A DNA stretch of 64,000 bases, taken from Acinetobacter shaoyimingii (GTDB taxonomy: Bacteria > Pseudomonadota > Gammaproteobacteria > Pseudomonadales > Moraxellaceae). How positions within the stretch are numbered: position 1 is the first letter of the stretch; each line of letters opens with the position of its first letter. The position numbers and the translations under genes are program-made. The notes beneath the pieces were generated by a model, which saw only the letters and a program-made list of their open reading frames with translations, was not told the DNA's origin and did not search any database. The stretch spans positions 186,001 to 250,000 of the forward strand of contig NZ_CP049801.1 of assembly GCF_011578045.1 (NCBI RefSeq), written 5' to 3'. This document shows positions 9,397 to 20,233 of this stretch, one piece after another.

Positions 9397-9981
9397 ATGT
9401 TGCAAGCCTTTCTTATTTCTATGTTTGTTGTTGCTCTTTCTGAAATGGGCGACAAAACTCAACTTCTTGCCTTATTACTTGCTGCACGTTTTCGTAAACC
9501 TGTTCCTATTTTAATTGCAATTTTTGCTGCAACTGTCATCAACCACGGCGTTTCTGCCATTTTAGGCCAGTGGATTACCACCATTTTGAGCCCGACCGTT
9601 CTATTGTGGATTGTCTCATTGGGCTTTATTGGTATGGCGGTTTGGATGTTGATTCCAGATGAACTGGATGATGAATCTGAAAGTATCAATAAATGGCAAA
9701 AATACGGCGTATTTGGTGCGACTTTTGTTTTGTTCTTCTTGGCCGAAATTGGTGACAAAACGCAAATTGCAACGGTTGCTTTAGCGGCTCGTTTTGACAG
9801 TATTGGTTGGGTCACTTTAGGTACGACACTGGGTATTATGCTGGTCAATGCACCTGCTGTTTTTATTGGCAATAAACTCGCTGAAAAACTGCCCATCTCT
9901 TTAATTCATAAAATTGGTGCATTGGTGTTTTTGGTGATTGGTGTGGCTGCTTTAGTTCAGCATTATTTTTTCTCAATCTAA
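9397..9981 (+). CDS. GDT1/TMEM165 (UPF0016) family manganese exporter
   Basis: A 194-residue inner-membrane protein with six predicted transmembrane helices in two homologous halves. Each half carries the family signature E-x-G-D-K-(S/T): ALSEMGDKTQLLALLLAARF near residue 15 and FLAEIGDKTQIATVALAARF near residue 120. Family members move Mn2+ (and in eukaryotes Ca2+) out of the cytosol. The upstream Mn riboswitch makes Mn2+ efflux under manganese excess the most likely job. A short acidic loop (DELDDESES) separates the halves. The gene is monocistronic and ends at a clear terminator. Confidence 0.9.
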   Translation: MLQAFLISMFVVALSEMGDKTQLLALLLAARFRKPVPILIAIFAATVINHGVSAILGQWITTILSPTVLLWIVSLGFIGMAVWMLIPDELDDESESINKWQKYGVFGATFVLFFLAEIGDKTQIATVALAARFDSIGWVTLGTTLGIMLVNAPAVFIGNKLAEKLPISLIHKIGALVFLVIGVAALVQHYFFSI

Positions 9982-10034
9982 TAAAATCATATGACCTGAT
10001 TGAGTCATATGAAGTTTTAATTGAAAAATAGATT

Positions 10035-10063
10035 AAATCCCAGCAATTTAGTTGGGATTTTTT
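10035..10063 (+). terminator. terminator after the GDT1-family gene
   Basis: Perfect 8-bp AAATCCCA/TGGGATTT stem (10035-10042 and 10053-10060) running into T6. Confidence 0.85.
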
Positions 10064-10194
10064 ATGAATACGAAGTCACAATTATATGATTATTATGAAA
10101 AATTTTTAATATAACTTTGTTGTAAATTTAGCTTAATCCATATATTTTGTAGCTATAAAAATACCGATTAAAACATCATGTTTGGGGAATGAGA

Positions 10195-10992
10195 ATGGCT
10201 TTAGATCGTACAACATCACAAGTATTATTTGATAATGGCACACATAAGTGCATTAGTTTTACGAGCTTAGTCAAAGGTGAGGGGGTTCAAGCGAATCAGT
10301 TTTTGATCTTAAACAATGGTCGAGCTGCGGTTTTAGACCCAGGTGGCGATTTGACCTATGTTCCTTTGACCATGGAACTCAATAAATACACGCGATTATC
10401 AAATCTTGATTATGTGATGGCCTCTCACCAAGACCCTGACATCATTACCTCTATGCCACGTTGGTTAGTCTATACAGATGCAATGGTGGTCGCATCTAAA
10501 CTTTGGGCACGTTTTTTACCACACTTGAATTCGGCATTTATGAGTGATCGCATGAAGGGCAATTGGTTAGATCGGTTGGTTGAGCTTCCAGACCAAGGTG
10601 CTTCAATTCCTTTAGGTGAAACCAGTATTAAAGCGATTCCAGCTCATTTTCTGCATTCGGTTGGTAATTTCCAATTTTATGATCCGATTTCAAAGATTTT
10701 GTTCTCTGGAGATATGGGGGCTTCAATGGTGGAAGATGCCGCTGAACCATTAACAGATTTTAACGCTCATATTCAAAAAATGAAGGGCTTCCATCAGCGC
10801 TATATGTGTTCCAACCGTGTAATTCGATTATGGGTGAAAATGGTGAGAACCATGGATATTGAAATGATTGTGCCACAGCATGGAACGCCATTTATTGGGA
10901 AAGAGATGATCAACCAATTTTTAGATTGGATTGAAAATTTACAGTGTGGAATTGATTTAATGGATGAACAAGTTTTCACCTGTCCAGCATAG
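10195..10992 (+). CDS. MBL-fold metallo-hydrolase, ODP (oxygen-binding diiron protein) type
   Basis: A 265-residue cytoplasmic protein with a beta-lactamase-like fold. The metal motif is SHQDPDI (near residue 80), the H-x-E/D-x-D variant of diiron ODP and flavodiiron proteins, not the zinc HxHxDH of true hydrolases. PAHFLHSVGNFQ, FSGDMGASM and PQHGTPF supply the later ligands. No flavodoxin domain follows. Family members bind O2 or act in chemotaxis-linked oxygen sensing, so an O2- or NO-related role is inference only. The ATG at 10195 is preferred over the one at 10189 because GGGGA sits 6 nt upstream of it and would nearly touch the earlier one. Confidence 0.75.
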   Translation: MALDRTTSQVLFDNGTHKCISFTSLVKGEGVQANQFLILNNGRAAVLDPGGDLTYVPLTMELNKYTRLSNLDYVMASHQDPDIITSMPRWLVYTDAMVVASKLWARFLPHLNSAFMSDRMKGNWLDRLVELPDQGASIPLGETSIKAIPAHFLHSVGNFQFYDPISKILFSGDMGASMVEDAAEPLTDFNAHIQKMKGFHQRYMCSNRVIRLWVKMVRTMDIEMIVPQHGTPFIGKEMINQFLDWIENLQCGIDLMDEQVFTCPA

Positions 10993-11072
10993 ATAGAAGA
11001 TGTAATTGTTCTGTGAGGGATTGTATTTAGAGACGTTTTTTTTTAGGATTCTTAAAAATCAAATATGTTTAG

Positions 11073-11456
11073 ATGACGAGAATTTTAAAAATGTTGTCTC
11101 AAATCTCTGCACAGGATGCGTGCTTAAGTTGCGGTGCTTGTTGTGCTTTTTTTAGGGTCTCTTTTTACTGGGCTGAAGGTGAACCCATGCCTCAAGATTG
11201 GGTTGAACCACTCACGCCCGTCTATTCATGTATGAAAGGCACTAATCAAGCTCAACCGCGTTGTATTGCTTTGCAAGGTGAAATTGGCAAAAGCGTCAGT
11301 TGTAGCATGTACCAGCATCGCAGTTCTTCTTGTAAAGAAGTGCATGCAGGAGATGAACAATGTGAAAAAGCCAGAGCAGCCCACAAACTTATTCCTTTAA
11401 TCGATGTTGAAATTATTCATCCAAGTAATGATGAGGATTTTGAACAAGTTGTATGA
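11073..11456 (+). CDS. YkgJ-family cysteine-cluster protein
   Basis: A 127-residue cytoplasmic protein with the CLSCGACCAFF signature near residue 17 (the CxxCxxCC motif of the YkgJ / UPF0153 family). Further cysteines follow in SCMKG, RCIAL, SCSMY, SSCKEVH and QCEKA. The family is thought to bind zinc or an iron-sulfur cluster, and the molecular role is not established. It stands between the ODP gene and guaB with about 80 bp and 230 bp of flanking non-coding DNA. A downstream ATG at 11091 is an alternative start. Confidence 0.8.
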   Translation: MTRILKMLSQISAQDACLSCGACCAFFRVSFYWAEGEPMPQDWVEPLTPVYSCMKGTNQAQPRCIALQGEIGKSVSCSMYQHRSSSCKEVHAGDEQCEKARAAHKLIPLIDVEIIHPSNDEDFEQVV

Positions 11457-11649
11457 GTACGCTGTATTTTAAAGTGCCATAGATAGAATTTTTTTGACTC
11501 AATAAGATGATCAGTAATTTTGCTATCTCGTTAAAAATTCAAATTAAATGTTTAAGTTAATTGATAATCTTGGTCTAAATTCATCAATAAATTACAGTGA
11601 AAATCAGAAAATCCGTGTAATTAAAATGAAATTTAAATAGAAATTTGTA

Positions 11650-13151
<1,502 letters not shown>

Positions 13152-13177
13152 TCTTTCGTAAATCTTTATAGTAAAAA

Positions 13178-13203
13178 GCCGTCAGTTTATGACGGCTTTT
13201 TTA
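13178..13203 (+). terminator. guaB terminator
   Basis: GCCGTCA/TGACGGC 7-bp stem (13178-13184 and 13190-13196) followed by seven T. Confidence 0.9.
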
Positions 13204-13268
13204 ATTTGGTGTAAAGTACAATGATTGAAAATGAACAGCTTTGAAACACGATAATAAGTGGGATAAAA

Positions 13269-14600
13269 ATGAGTTATTTTGGTACAGACGGTATTCGTGG
13301 CAAATTTGGTGAACTCCCAATTACACCAGAATTTGCATTGAAACTCGGTTTCGCAGCAGGGAAGGTATTAAAACAACTCAGCCCTAAAAACAAACCGATT
13401 GTGGTTTTAGGCAAAGACACGCGTCTATCAGGTTATATTCTTGAAGCTGCATTACAGGCTGGTCTAAATGCTGCTGGTGTGTATGTGCATTTGCTGGGCC
13501 CATTACCAACTCCAGCAATTGCGCATTTAACTCGTGCTTTACACGCTGACTTAGGTATTGTGATTTCAGCATCTCATAACCCATTCTTTGACAATGGGAT
13601 TAAATTCTTTTCGGGTGAAGGGAAAAAATTGCCTGATAGTATTCAAGATGCAATCAATCAAGAATTAGAAAAAGAGATTGTGATTGAAGACAACTCAAAC
13701 TTGGGTAAAAGCGTTCGTGTAAGAGATGCCAATGGTCGTTATATCGAATTTTGTAAATCGACATTCCCCTACCATTTTGATCTGCGCAATTTAAAAATTG
13801 TGGTGGACTGTGCCAATGGTGCAGCATATAGCGTTGGTCCTGCAGTGTTCAAAGAATTGGGTGCAAAAGTGATTGCACTGAATAATGAACCAGATGGGTT
13901 GAACATTAACCAAGATTGTGGTTCTACACACCCTGAAGCATTGCAAAAAGCAGTTGTTCAACATCAAGCGGATGTCGGTATTGCCTTTGATGGTGATGCT
14001 GACCGTGTGATTATGGTGGACAAGAATGGTGAGCAAATCACGGGTGACCATATCTTGTATATTTTGGCGACCAAAGCCAGCCAAAAACCAGCAGGGATTG
14101 TCGGTACAGTCATGAGTAATATGGCACTGGAGCTTGCTTTAGAAAAAGCAGAAGTTCCATTTGTACGTGCTAAAGTCGGTGACCGTTATGTACTGCAAAA
14201 TCTAGAAGATAATAACTGGGTTATTGGTGGTGAACCTTCAGGTCATATTTTGACTTTAGACAAGAGCACCACGGGTGATGCGATCATTGCTGCATTGCAA
14301 GTCCTTACCGTGATGGTAGAGCAAGAAAAAGCGCTACATGAGTTGGTCGAAGACTTTAAGCTTTTGCCGAATGTCTTGGTCAATGTGCGTTTAGAGGAAA
14401 TGTTTGACCCATTTGCAATTCCTGCATTGGTTCAACGTTTTGATGAAGCTGAAGAACAATTGAAAGGTCGTGGTCGTATCTTGATTCGTAAATCAGGCAC
14501 TGAACCGATTATTCGCGTGATGGTTGAAGGCGATAATCATGACGAAGTGACTGAACTAGCCAATGCTTTGGCTGATGCAGTTCGAGCAAATGCAGCTTGA
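13269..14600 (+). CDS. glmM: phosphoglucosamine mutase
   Basis: Interconverts glucosamine-6-phosphate and glucosamine-1-phosphate for UDP-GlcNAc, and so for peptidoglycan and lipid A. The protein is 443 residues. It starts [17 protein letters not shown], has the phosphoserine loop [15 protein letters not shown] near residue 100, the metal-binding loop FDGDADRV near residue 242, the sugar loop GGEPSGHIL near 322, and the phosphate-binding [12 protein letters not shown] near 402. The downstream neighbours pdxH and recJ are on the same strand. The 72-bp gap to pdxH contains no terminator, so co-transcription is possible. Confidence 0.98.
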   Translation: MSYFGTDGIRGKFGELPITPEFALKLGFAAGKVLKQLSPKNKPIVVLGKDTRLSGYILEAALQAGLNAAGVYVHLLGPLPTPAIAHLTRALHADLGIVISASHNPFFDNGIKFFSGEGKKLPDSIQDAINQELEKEIVIEDNSNLGKSVRVRDANGRYIEFCKSTFPYHFDLRNLKIVVDCANGAAYSVGPAVFKELGAKVIALNNEPDGLNINQDCGSTHPEALQKAVVQHQADVGIAFDGDADRVIMVDKNGEQITGDHILYILATKASQKPAGIVGTVMSNMALELALEKAEVPFVRAKVGDRYVLQNLEDNNWVIGGEPSGHILTLDKSTTGDAIIAALQVLTVMVEQEKALHELVEDFKLLPNVLVNVRLEEMFDPFAIPALVQRFDEAEEQLKGRGRILIRKSGTEPIIRVMVEGDNHDEVTELANALADAVRANAA

Positions 14601-14672
14601 TGACAGTGCCAAGGCTGATGTTAATCAGCCATTCAGTAAAGTTATTGAAATTGAAATAATGGTGGGGATTCA

Positions 14673-15329
14673 ATGAGTGACTTGATTAAAGACTTGAGCG
14701 AGCTTCGTTTAAGTTATCAGAAAGGGGAATTGCATGAAGCTGAAGTGCTTGCAAATCCGCACGAGCAATTTTTGCAATGGTTTAATCAAGCACTCAATGC
14801 TCAATTGCATGAACCGTATGCCATGTCATTGGCAACGGCAAATGCACAAGGTCGCCCTCACGTACGTACGGTATTGCTTCGTGGTGCAACAGAACTCGGT
14901 TATGACTTTTATACCAATTACGACAGTCAAAAAGGCTTAGATTTAGCACAAAATCCTTATGCAGAATTGTTGTTTTATTGGCCTGAGTTAGAACGTCAAA
15001 TACGGGTCGGTGGTCAAGTTGTCAAAATTTCTGAACAAGAATCGACAGATTATTACCATAAACGTCCACGTGATAGTCAAATTGCAGCGCATATCAGTAC
15101 CCCGCAAAGTGGGATAATTGAAAGCCGTGAATTGCTTCAATCACGTTTTCAAAAACTCCATGATGATGTTGCAAACCAACCTGAGTTAAGTAAGCCTGAG
15201 TTTTGGGGGGGCTACCGTTTACAGCCTGAGCATTATGAATTTTGGCAAGGTCGTCCGAATCGTTTACATGATCGCCTGACTTATGAAAAAATGGATGATG
15301 TATGGACACTCAAAAGATTGATGCCTTAA
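14673..15329 (+). CDS. pdxH: pyridoxamine 5'-phosphate oxidase
   Basis: FMN-dependent oxidase that makes pyridoxal 5'-phosphate from PNP or PMP. The protein is 218 residues, normal for the family. Recognisable segments are RPHVRTVLLRGATELGYDFY, FYWPELERQIRVGGQV, RPRDSQIAAHIS and the C-terminal FWQGRPNRLHDRLTYE, which contains the substrate and FMN contacts. A G7 run encodes the Trp-Gly-Gly near residue 179. Its TAA stop is followed directly by the recJ ATG, with no spacer, which suggests translational coupling. Confidence 0.97.
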   Translation: MSDLIKDLSELRLSYQKGELHEAEVLANPHEQFLQWFNQALNAQLHEPYAMSLATANAQGRPHVRTVLLRGATELGYDFYTNYDSQKGLDLAQNPYAELLFYWPELERQIRVGGQVVKISEQESTDYYHKRPRDSQIAAHISTPQSGIIESRELLQSRFQKLHDDVANQPELSKPEFWGGYRLQPEHYEFWQGRPNRLHDRLTYEKMDDVWTLKRLMP

Positions 15330-17033
15330 ATGCCTAAAATCACCATTCAACAAAGACCACTGATGACACGCCCTGAAAACTTTCAGGGCGTGTCTCCCTT
15401 GATTGCCCATATTTTGGCAAGGCGAGGTGTACAGTCAGAACAAGAACTTGAATTAAAGCTGAAACATTTGCTTGCGCCGAAAATGAAAGGTTTGGATCAA
15501 GCGATTCAAATCATAGATGAGGCGATCGATCAAAGAAAAAAAATCGTAATTGTCGGTGACTATGATGCCGATGGGGCAACCAGTACAGCCCTGATGATTT
15601 TGGCTTTAAGAGCAATGGATGCAGATGTTGAATATTTGGTGCCAGATCGATTTAAGTATGGGTATGGTCTAACACCTGCAATTGCCGATTTAGCATTTGT
15701 CACCTATACGCCCGATTTACTGATTACTGTAGATAATGGTATTTCAAGCCATGAGGGGGTTGCTCAAGCTCAAGCACATGGCATGCAAGTGATTGTGACA
15801 GATCATCATTTAACAACCAAACCTACACCGAATGCAGAAGCCGTGGTGAATCCCAATCAATTGGGTTGTGAGTTTCCAAGTAAGGCTTTAGCTGGGGTCG
15901 GTGTCGCCTTTTATGTGTTGGCAAATTTATCGAGTCATCGGGCAAAATTAGGTAAATCTTCAGCCAAAATGACCCAATATCTAGATTTGGTGGCATTAGG
16001 TACCTATGCTGATGTTGCAAGTTTAGATTATAACAACCGCATATTGGTCGATACTGGCGTCAAACGGATTCAACAAAGCCAATGTCGGGCTGGAATTATT
16101 GCATTATTAGATATTGCAGGGCGTGATCCATCGCAGCTCAAAGCACAAGATTTAGGTTTTGTCATTGGACCTCGTATCAATGCAGCAGGGCGTATGGAAA
16201 CCATGGACATTGGCATAGAATGTCTATTGGCAGAGGATATGCAAACTGCCTATACCTTGGCTCGTCAGCTGAACGATTTAAATCTAGAACGTCGTCATGT
16301 TGAATCAGAAATGAAACAAGATGCGCTTAAAGCCATGGAGCATTTGCAACTGGATCAAAATCAGTTGCCTCCCGCACTCATTTTGTTTGAAGATCATTGG
16401 CATCAGGGTGTGATTGGCATTGTCGCTGGACGTTTAAAAGAACAGTTTCATCGTCCAAGTATTGTGTTTGCACTGGATAAAGATGGTGAGCATATCAAAG
16501 GTTCTGCACGTTCTATTGAAGGTATTCATATTCGAGATGCGATTGAAAAAGTCGCAGAGCAACATCCGCATTTGGTGAGTTTTTTTGGTGGGCATGCAGC
16601 TGCGGCAGGGTTAACCATTAAGAAAGACAATTTCCAAGCATTTAAACAGGCTTTTCAAGCATTGATTTCTGACATGGATGATGAGCTCTTTCAAGCGACT
16701 TTATGGACAGATGGTGAACTAGATGCATCCGATTTTAAAGTTCAAACCGTAGATGTGCTTCAAGCACTCGGACCTTGGGGACAAAAGTTTCCAGCGCCTA
16801 TTTTTGATGGTGTTTTTAAAATTTTAGAATACCGATGGCTCAAAGACGTTCATTTAAAGTTAAAACTGGCTTTGTCGAATGGTCAAATGGTTGAAGCGAT
16901 TGCTTTTAATGCAGCAGATAAATTTAATTTTGATGAGTCTCAACATTCAGTTCGTTTGGTCTATGAGTTGGATAAAAATGAATATAAAGGCAATGTCAGT
17001 TTGCAACTTCGGGTGCTACATCTAGAGCAATAA
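15330..17033 (+). CDS. recJ: single-stranded-DNA-specific exonuclease RecJ
   Basis: The 5'-to-3' ssDNA exonuclease of RecF-pathway recombination and mismatch repair, 567 residues. The DHH phosphoesterase motifs are in order: IVGDYDADGATSTALM near residue 73, the VDNGI motif near 135, VTDHHL near 157, and GRINAAGRME-like GPRINAAGRMETMD near 280. The DHHA1 domain has SFFGGHAAAAGLTI near 416. It starts on the base after the pdxH stop and probably depends on pdxH translation for expression. It ends at a bidirectional terminator shared with the first porin gene. Confidence 0.97.
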   Translation: MPKITIQQRPLMTRPENFQGVSPLIAHILARRGVQSEQELELKLKHLLAPKMKGLDQAIQIIDEAIDQRKKIVIVGDYDADGATSTALMILALRAMDADVEYLVPDRFKYGYGLTPAIADLAFVTYTPDLLITVDNGISSHEGVAQAQAHGMQVIVTDHHLTTKPTPNAEAVVNPNQLGCEFPSKALAGVGVAFYVLANLSSHRAKLGKSSAKMTQYLDLVALGTYADVASLDYNNRILVDTGVKRIQQSQCRAGIIALLDIAGRDPSQLKAQDLGFVIGPRINAAGRMETMDIGIECLLAEDMQTAYTLARQLNDLNLERRHVESEMKQDALKAMEHLQLDQNQLPPALILFEDHWHQGVIGIVAGRLKEQFHRPSIVFALDKDGEHIKGSARSIEGIHIRDAIEKVAEQHPHLVSFFGGHAAAAGLTIKKDNFQAFKQAFQALISDMDDELFQATLWTDGELDASDFKVQTVDVLQALGPWGQKFPAPIFDGVFKILEYRWLKDVHLKLKLALSNGQMVEAIAFNAADKFNFDESQHSVRLVYELDKNEYKGNVSLQLRVLHLEQ

Positions 17034-17062
17034 AAAAACCGCTCTTTTGAGCGGTGTTTTAT
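17034..17062. terminator. bidirectional terminator between recJ and porin 1
   Basis: ACCGCTC-tttt-GAGCGGT stem (17038-17044 and 17049-17055) with T-rich DNA on both sides. It serves recJ on the plus strand and porin 1 on the minus strand. Confidence 0.85.
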
Positions 17063-17074
17063 TTTTAAATTGAA

Positions 17075-17863
17075 TTAGAATCGATAACCAACACGTAGAT
17101 TATATTGTTGAATATAATCACCAAAATCAGCTTTAGCTTCTAAACTAATGCTTGGTGTGAAGAATTTTTTAGCACGTAGGGTAAAAACGTCTATATCATT
17201 GATATTGTAAGGAAGTTCACCGCCATCATGGTATGCAGCACCAATACTTAAAGTCTTGTCGAGATAGACATCAGCGCCAACATTGAAAGAAGTGTCTTCT
17301 CCGCCAGTTACTTTGGCTTCGAAATTTACATCGTATTCTCCAGCTTGAGTTACGTATTTGATACGAAATGTTGGATCAAGCTCGTTGTAGCCATAGTCGC
17401 CATCATAACCTGATGCACCAACCGCAAGTAATAAGCCAGGAGTAGCTAAGTAACCAAATTCTGCTGAATAACGGGTTTCTGAGTAGTCATCATCTTCTTT
17501 GCTATAGCCTAGGTTGGCATTTACGTAGAAATTTGAATTTGGTATGAAATATTCAATACCGAGACTATAATCATTTGAATGCCACTCATACCAACTTGCT
17601 TCATGGTCACTGTGACTAATTTTGGCATTTAGATTACTTGCACGGTTTAAAAAAGCAGCTTCATTTAGAGGAGAATTTTTAACTTCGACTGGATTAAAAT
17701 AATAAACTCCATCAATTTGATAAGTTGTTCCCTCAGCGTCTTCATTATAGTAACTATTGTCATAGTCGAGATGGTTGTATGAACCACCAATTTCTGCTTG
17801 ATATGCATGTACTGAACTTATACTTGCTGCAATAGCAGAAAATAGTGCTAATTTTTTTAACAT
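17075..17863 (-). CDS. Omp33-36-like porin, array member 1
   Basis: An outer-membrane beta-barrel protein of about 262 residues. It has a signal peptide (MLKKLALFSAIAASISSVHA), the mature start YQAEIGGSYNH, the family block NSPLNEAAFLNRASNLN, and a C-terminal aromatic residue (VGYRF) serving as beta-signal for the BAM complex. The same blocks (SPLAEAAFL..ASNV, mature start AYQ) occur in Acinetobacter Omp33-36 / Omp34, on which the family call rests. The ATG at 17863 is chosen because GGGGAAGAA precedes it and the signal peptide starts there; an upstream in-frame start would add a hydrophilic N-terminus. It is the last gene of nine in the tandem minus-strand array and has its own promoter and terminator. 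Confidence 0.82.
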   Translation of the reverse strand: MLKKLALFSAIAASISSVHAYQAEIGGSYNHLDYDNSYYNEDAEGTTYQIDGVYYFNPVEVKNSPLNEAAFLNRASNLNAKISHSDHEASWYEWHSNDYSLGIEYFIPNSNFYVNANLGYSKEDDDYSETRYSAEFGYLATPGLLLAVGASGYDGDYGYNELDPTFRIKYVTQAGEYDVNFEAKVTGGEDTSFNVGADVYLDKTLSIGAAYHDGGELPYNINDIDVFTLRAKKFFTPSISLEAKADFGDYIQQYNLRVGYRF

Positions 17864-17909
17864 GTTCTTCCCCTGAATATAAACGTTTGGTTTTGTATAA
17901 ATTTTACTC

Positions 17910-17937
17910 ATTGTAAGGTTTTATTTTAGTCAGTCAA
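17910..17937 (-). promoter_or_regulatory. porin 1 promoter
   Basis: Reading the minus strand: TTGACT (17937-17932), a 16-bp spacer, TACAAT (17915-17910), giving a leader of about 40 nt to the start at 17863. The layout is shared by all nine array genes. Confidence 0.75.
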
Positions 17938-18107
17938 TGCAGTTGTATAATTTAAATTGTTAAATCTTTCAGATACTTATTATTAAGCGATCTTTGTTAA
18001 ATGTGGCTAATTAATGCTGTTAGATTAGCCTTTAGTTGGCCAATATTGAACCTAGTCGAATTTCATAAAAATCAAGAATTATAGAAAATACCTACAGAAT
18101 TCTTCAT

Positions 18108-18135
18108 AAAAAAACCGCTGTCTAAAGCGGTTTTT
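18108..18135 (-). terminator. porin 2 terminator
   Basis: AAACCGCT/AGCGGTTT stem flanked by A and T runs, directly after the porin 2 stop. Confidence 0.8.
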
Positions 18136-18149
18136 GAATTTAATGTTGA

Positions 18150-18929
18150 TTAAAAACGGTAGCCGACACTTGCGCCGTATCCATCAACTTTATCTCCAAA
18201 TTTAGCATTTGCTTCTACACTAATTTGAGGAGTAAAGAATTTCTTAGCTCGAATAGTAAAAAAGTCTTCATCATCATTAGACATATCACTTCCTGAATAA
18301 GCTACACCTATACTCAATGTTTTGTCTAAATATAGATCCGCAGCTAAGTCATAGAAGGTATTGTGGGAAAAAAGTAGATTGCCTTCAAAGTTGACATCAA
18401 ATTTACCTGCTGTAGTCACGTATTTAGCACGTAGTGTTGGGTCTATAGCATTTGTATCATTACCATAATTGCTTGAACCATTATATCCTTCTAGGCCCGC
18501 AGCAATCAGTAGTCCAGTTACGGGCAAATAACCTACTTCTGCTATAAACACTGAGCCTGTATAAAGATAATTGTCACTATCAGCTTTAAAGCGTTGATAA
18601 CCTACTTTACCATTAAGATAGAAATTAGAGTTTGGTACAAAGTATTCAACACCAACATCATATTCGGTAGTCTCACCATAGCCCAAATCACTATGAAAAA
18701 TAGCTGCATTGAAATTAGAAGCTCGATCTAAGAATGATGCTTCATTTAAAGGGCTATTTTTAATATCTACTGATTTTAAATAGTAAGTTCCATCAATTGC
18801 TATGGCTTTGTCAGCATACCAATCATTGACTTCAAACTTATCATACGTTGCTGTAACTTCAGCTTGATAAGCATGTGTTGTTCCCATTATTGTTGCTAAT
18901 GCTGATAAAAGTACAAATTTTTTTAACAT
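18150..18929 (-). CDS. Omp33-36-like porin, array member 2 (promoter split by an IS)
   Basis: A paralogue of the same outer-membrane family, about 259 residues: signal peptide MLKKFVLLSALATIMGTTHA, mature AYQAEVTATYDK, the block NSPLNEASFLDRASNFN, and ending VGYRF. The start at 18929 is the second of two close ATG codons, because GGGGGA is well spaced only to this one. The coding sequence is intact, but a 974-bp IS982-family element sits 64 bp upstream of the start codon and separates the gene from its original -35/-10 region. Expression, if any, must come from read-through of the co-oriented transposase transcript, from the original promoter through the IS, or from a new junction promoter. 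Confidence 0.82.
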   Translation of the reverse strand: MLKKFVLLSALATIMGTTHAYQAEVTATYDKFEVNDWYADKAIAIDGTYYLKSVDIKNSPLNEASFLDRASNFNAAIFHSDLGYGETTEYDVGVEYFVPNSNFYLNGKVGYQRFKADSDNYLYTGSVFIAEVGYLPVTGLLIAAGLEGYNGSSNYGNDTNAIDPTLRAKYVTTAGKFDVNFEGNLLFSHNTFYDLAADLYLDKTLSIGVAYSGSDMSNDDEDFFTIRAKKFFTPQISVEANAKFGDKVDGYGASVGYRF

Positions 18930-18985
18930 ATCCATCCCCCTATAACTATCTAAATTAAGCTAATTTTTGTTTTAAAAATAAACGT

Positions 18986-18992
18986 TATTTTA
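18986..18992. repeat. 7-bp target-site duplication, left copy (IS copy 1)
   Basis: TATTTTA directly abuts the left end of the IS and is repeated at 19967-19973. On the minus strand it contains a second copy of the porin 2 -10 hexamer TAAAAT. Confidence 0.9.
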
Positions 18993-19966
18993 ACCCGAAT
19001 CCTGCTTAAGCCGATGACTCCATAATTTGAATCGTTGGCTTATTTCGATGGGTTAATTGATATGCACATAACGAAGCATAAATTCCGCTGAGAAATCCAT
19101 AAGTACTACGTGCTTTACTCGTCACTAAATGATATTGCCCTTTCAATAAGCTGAATAATGTTTCTATCTTATTGCGTTGCCTTAGGTGATATTCATCTGA
19201 TGCACTGAGTTGAACAGATTCCATGTTCCTCCGATGATAAGTAATTAAATCAATACCTTGAACTTGCAGCCTGCGCTTTAATTCTTGGCTGATGTAGCCT
19301 CGATCCCCGTAAATTTTTCCTTTTAGGCCATCAACTAATTGCTCAACCATTTTTATGTCAGCAACATGTCCATTCGATAAAGCAGAACAGGTAATTTCAC
19401 CAAATTGATTCATCGCAATATGTAATTTACAGCCATAGAACCAACCCATTGAGCTTCTACCGCGTGATGCAATTTGGACTAATGATTTATGGCGTTGAAT
19501 ACGTTGATTTTTACAAACTGGCAGAGTTGTTGAATCAATCCATAAATATTGTGTTTCTTGACCTTTCATCAGCGCCACATGCAAAGCGTGTAGAGCCAAT
19601 TGGTGCATATTGATCAGATGAATCATCCTTTGATAGCAAGGCAAGTACTTAAATAAATAGCTTTTATCTTCTTTTAACCAAGTGAAAAAGGCTTTGAAAT
19701 TAGTGAAATGAGAGGATTTATACCAAATAGCAATAAAGATAATTTCTGAAAGACTGAGTTGAGCAACTCGGATTCTTGAAAGTTTGCCATCTTGCTTGAG
19801 AAATTTCCAATAAGTTGCTTCAAATTGTAGAAAAAAGTCATCAATTAAGCAGAATAATTCGGTACTATTGAACATTAGGACTAGGGTTGTGAGTTTGGTG
19901 TGGTAACTCAACTGATGGCTCTAGTCCTTCTATTTTTCAAGTCAATTTCTTATCCGCGATTCGGGT
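18993..19966 (-). mobile_element. IS982-family insertion sequence, copy 1 (974 bp)
   Basis: Both ends are visible: the terminal inverted repeat ACCCGAATC at 18993 and GATTCGGGT ending at 19966, with a 7-bp direct repeat TATTTTA on each side. It encodes one transposase on the minus strand, in the same direction as the porin genes. It differs from copy 2 (40204-41177) at one base that I could find, 19648 (C) against 40859 (T), which is silent. That near-identity implies recent transposition. Confidence 0.95.
19006..19911 (-). CDS. IS982-family DDE transposase (copy 1)
   Basis: A 301-residue transposase with an RNase H-like DDE core. The first Asp lies in YLWIDSTTLPV near residue 125, the second in IYGDRGYIS near 197, and the Glu in NKIETLFSLLK near 247. 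Spacing and length fit the IS982 family of single-ORF elements. The stop codon lies only 13 bp inside the IS end, so transcription that continues past it runs straight into porin 2. A downstream in-frame Met (MFNSTELF) is an alternative start. The protein is identical to that of copy 2 and has no frameshift, so the element may still be active. Confidence 0.93.
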   Translation of the reverse strand: MSYHTKLTTLVLMFNSTELFCLIDDFFLQFEATYWKFLKQDGKLSRIRVAQLSLSEIIFIAIWYKSSHFTNFKAFFTWLKEDKSYLFKYLPCYQRMIHLINMHQLALHALHVALMKGQETQYLWIDSTTLPVCKNQRIQRHKSLVQIASRGRSSMGWFYGCKLHIAMNQFGEITCSALSNGHVADIKMVEQLVDGLKGKIYGDRGYISQELKRRLQVQGIDLITYHRRNMESVQLSASDEYHLRQRNKIETLFSLLKGQYHLVTSKARSTYGFLSGIYASLCAYQLTHRNKPTIQIMESSA

Positions 19967-19995
19967 TATTTTAAGTGTATTTATTAATCAGTCAA
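19967..19995 (-). promoter_or_regulatory. original porin 2 promoter, now stranded behind the IS
   Basis: On the minus strand: TTGACT (19995-19990), a 16-bp spacer, TAAAAT (19973-19968). The right copy of the target duplication (19967-19973) overlaps this -10 hexamer. The promoter is complete but now points into the right end of the IS. Confidence 0.75.
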
Positions 19996-20191
19996 TTCAA
20001 TTTAAATGTTAAAGTGACAATTGCATTATTTATACGATTGGAAAAATTTTGACTGATTAATATGACTAGTCATTATTTGTGTAGATGAGTGAAAGAACCT
20101 AATGATTGAATGTGTATTTAAAATAGTAGATTAAAAGTAGTAATACAAAACTCTTTAGGAATCTTGAGATGGTTTATGAAACTTAGATATT

Positions 20192-20219
20192 AAAAAACCG
20201 CCCTATAGAGCGGTTTTTT
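20192..20219 (-). terminator. porin 3 terminator
   Basis: AAAAAACCGC/GCGGTTTTTT inverted repeat just after the porin 3 stop. Confidence 0.85.
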
Positions 20220-20233
20220 ATATTTAAGCTGAA

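Noticed and set aside
15205..15212. G7 run in pdxH as a contingency locus
   Set aside because: It encodes conserved Trp-Gly-Gly in a metabolic gene; this run is shorter and there is no biological reason for switching.
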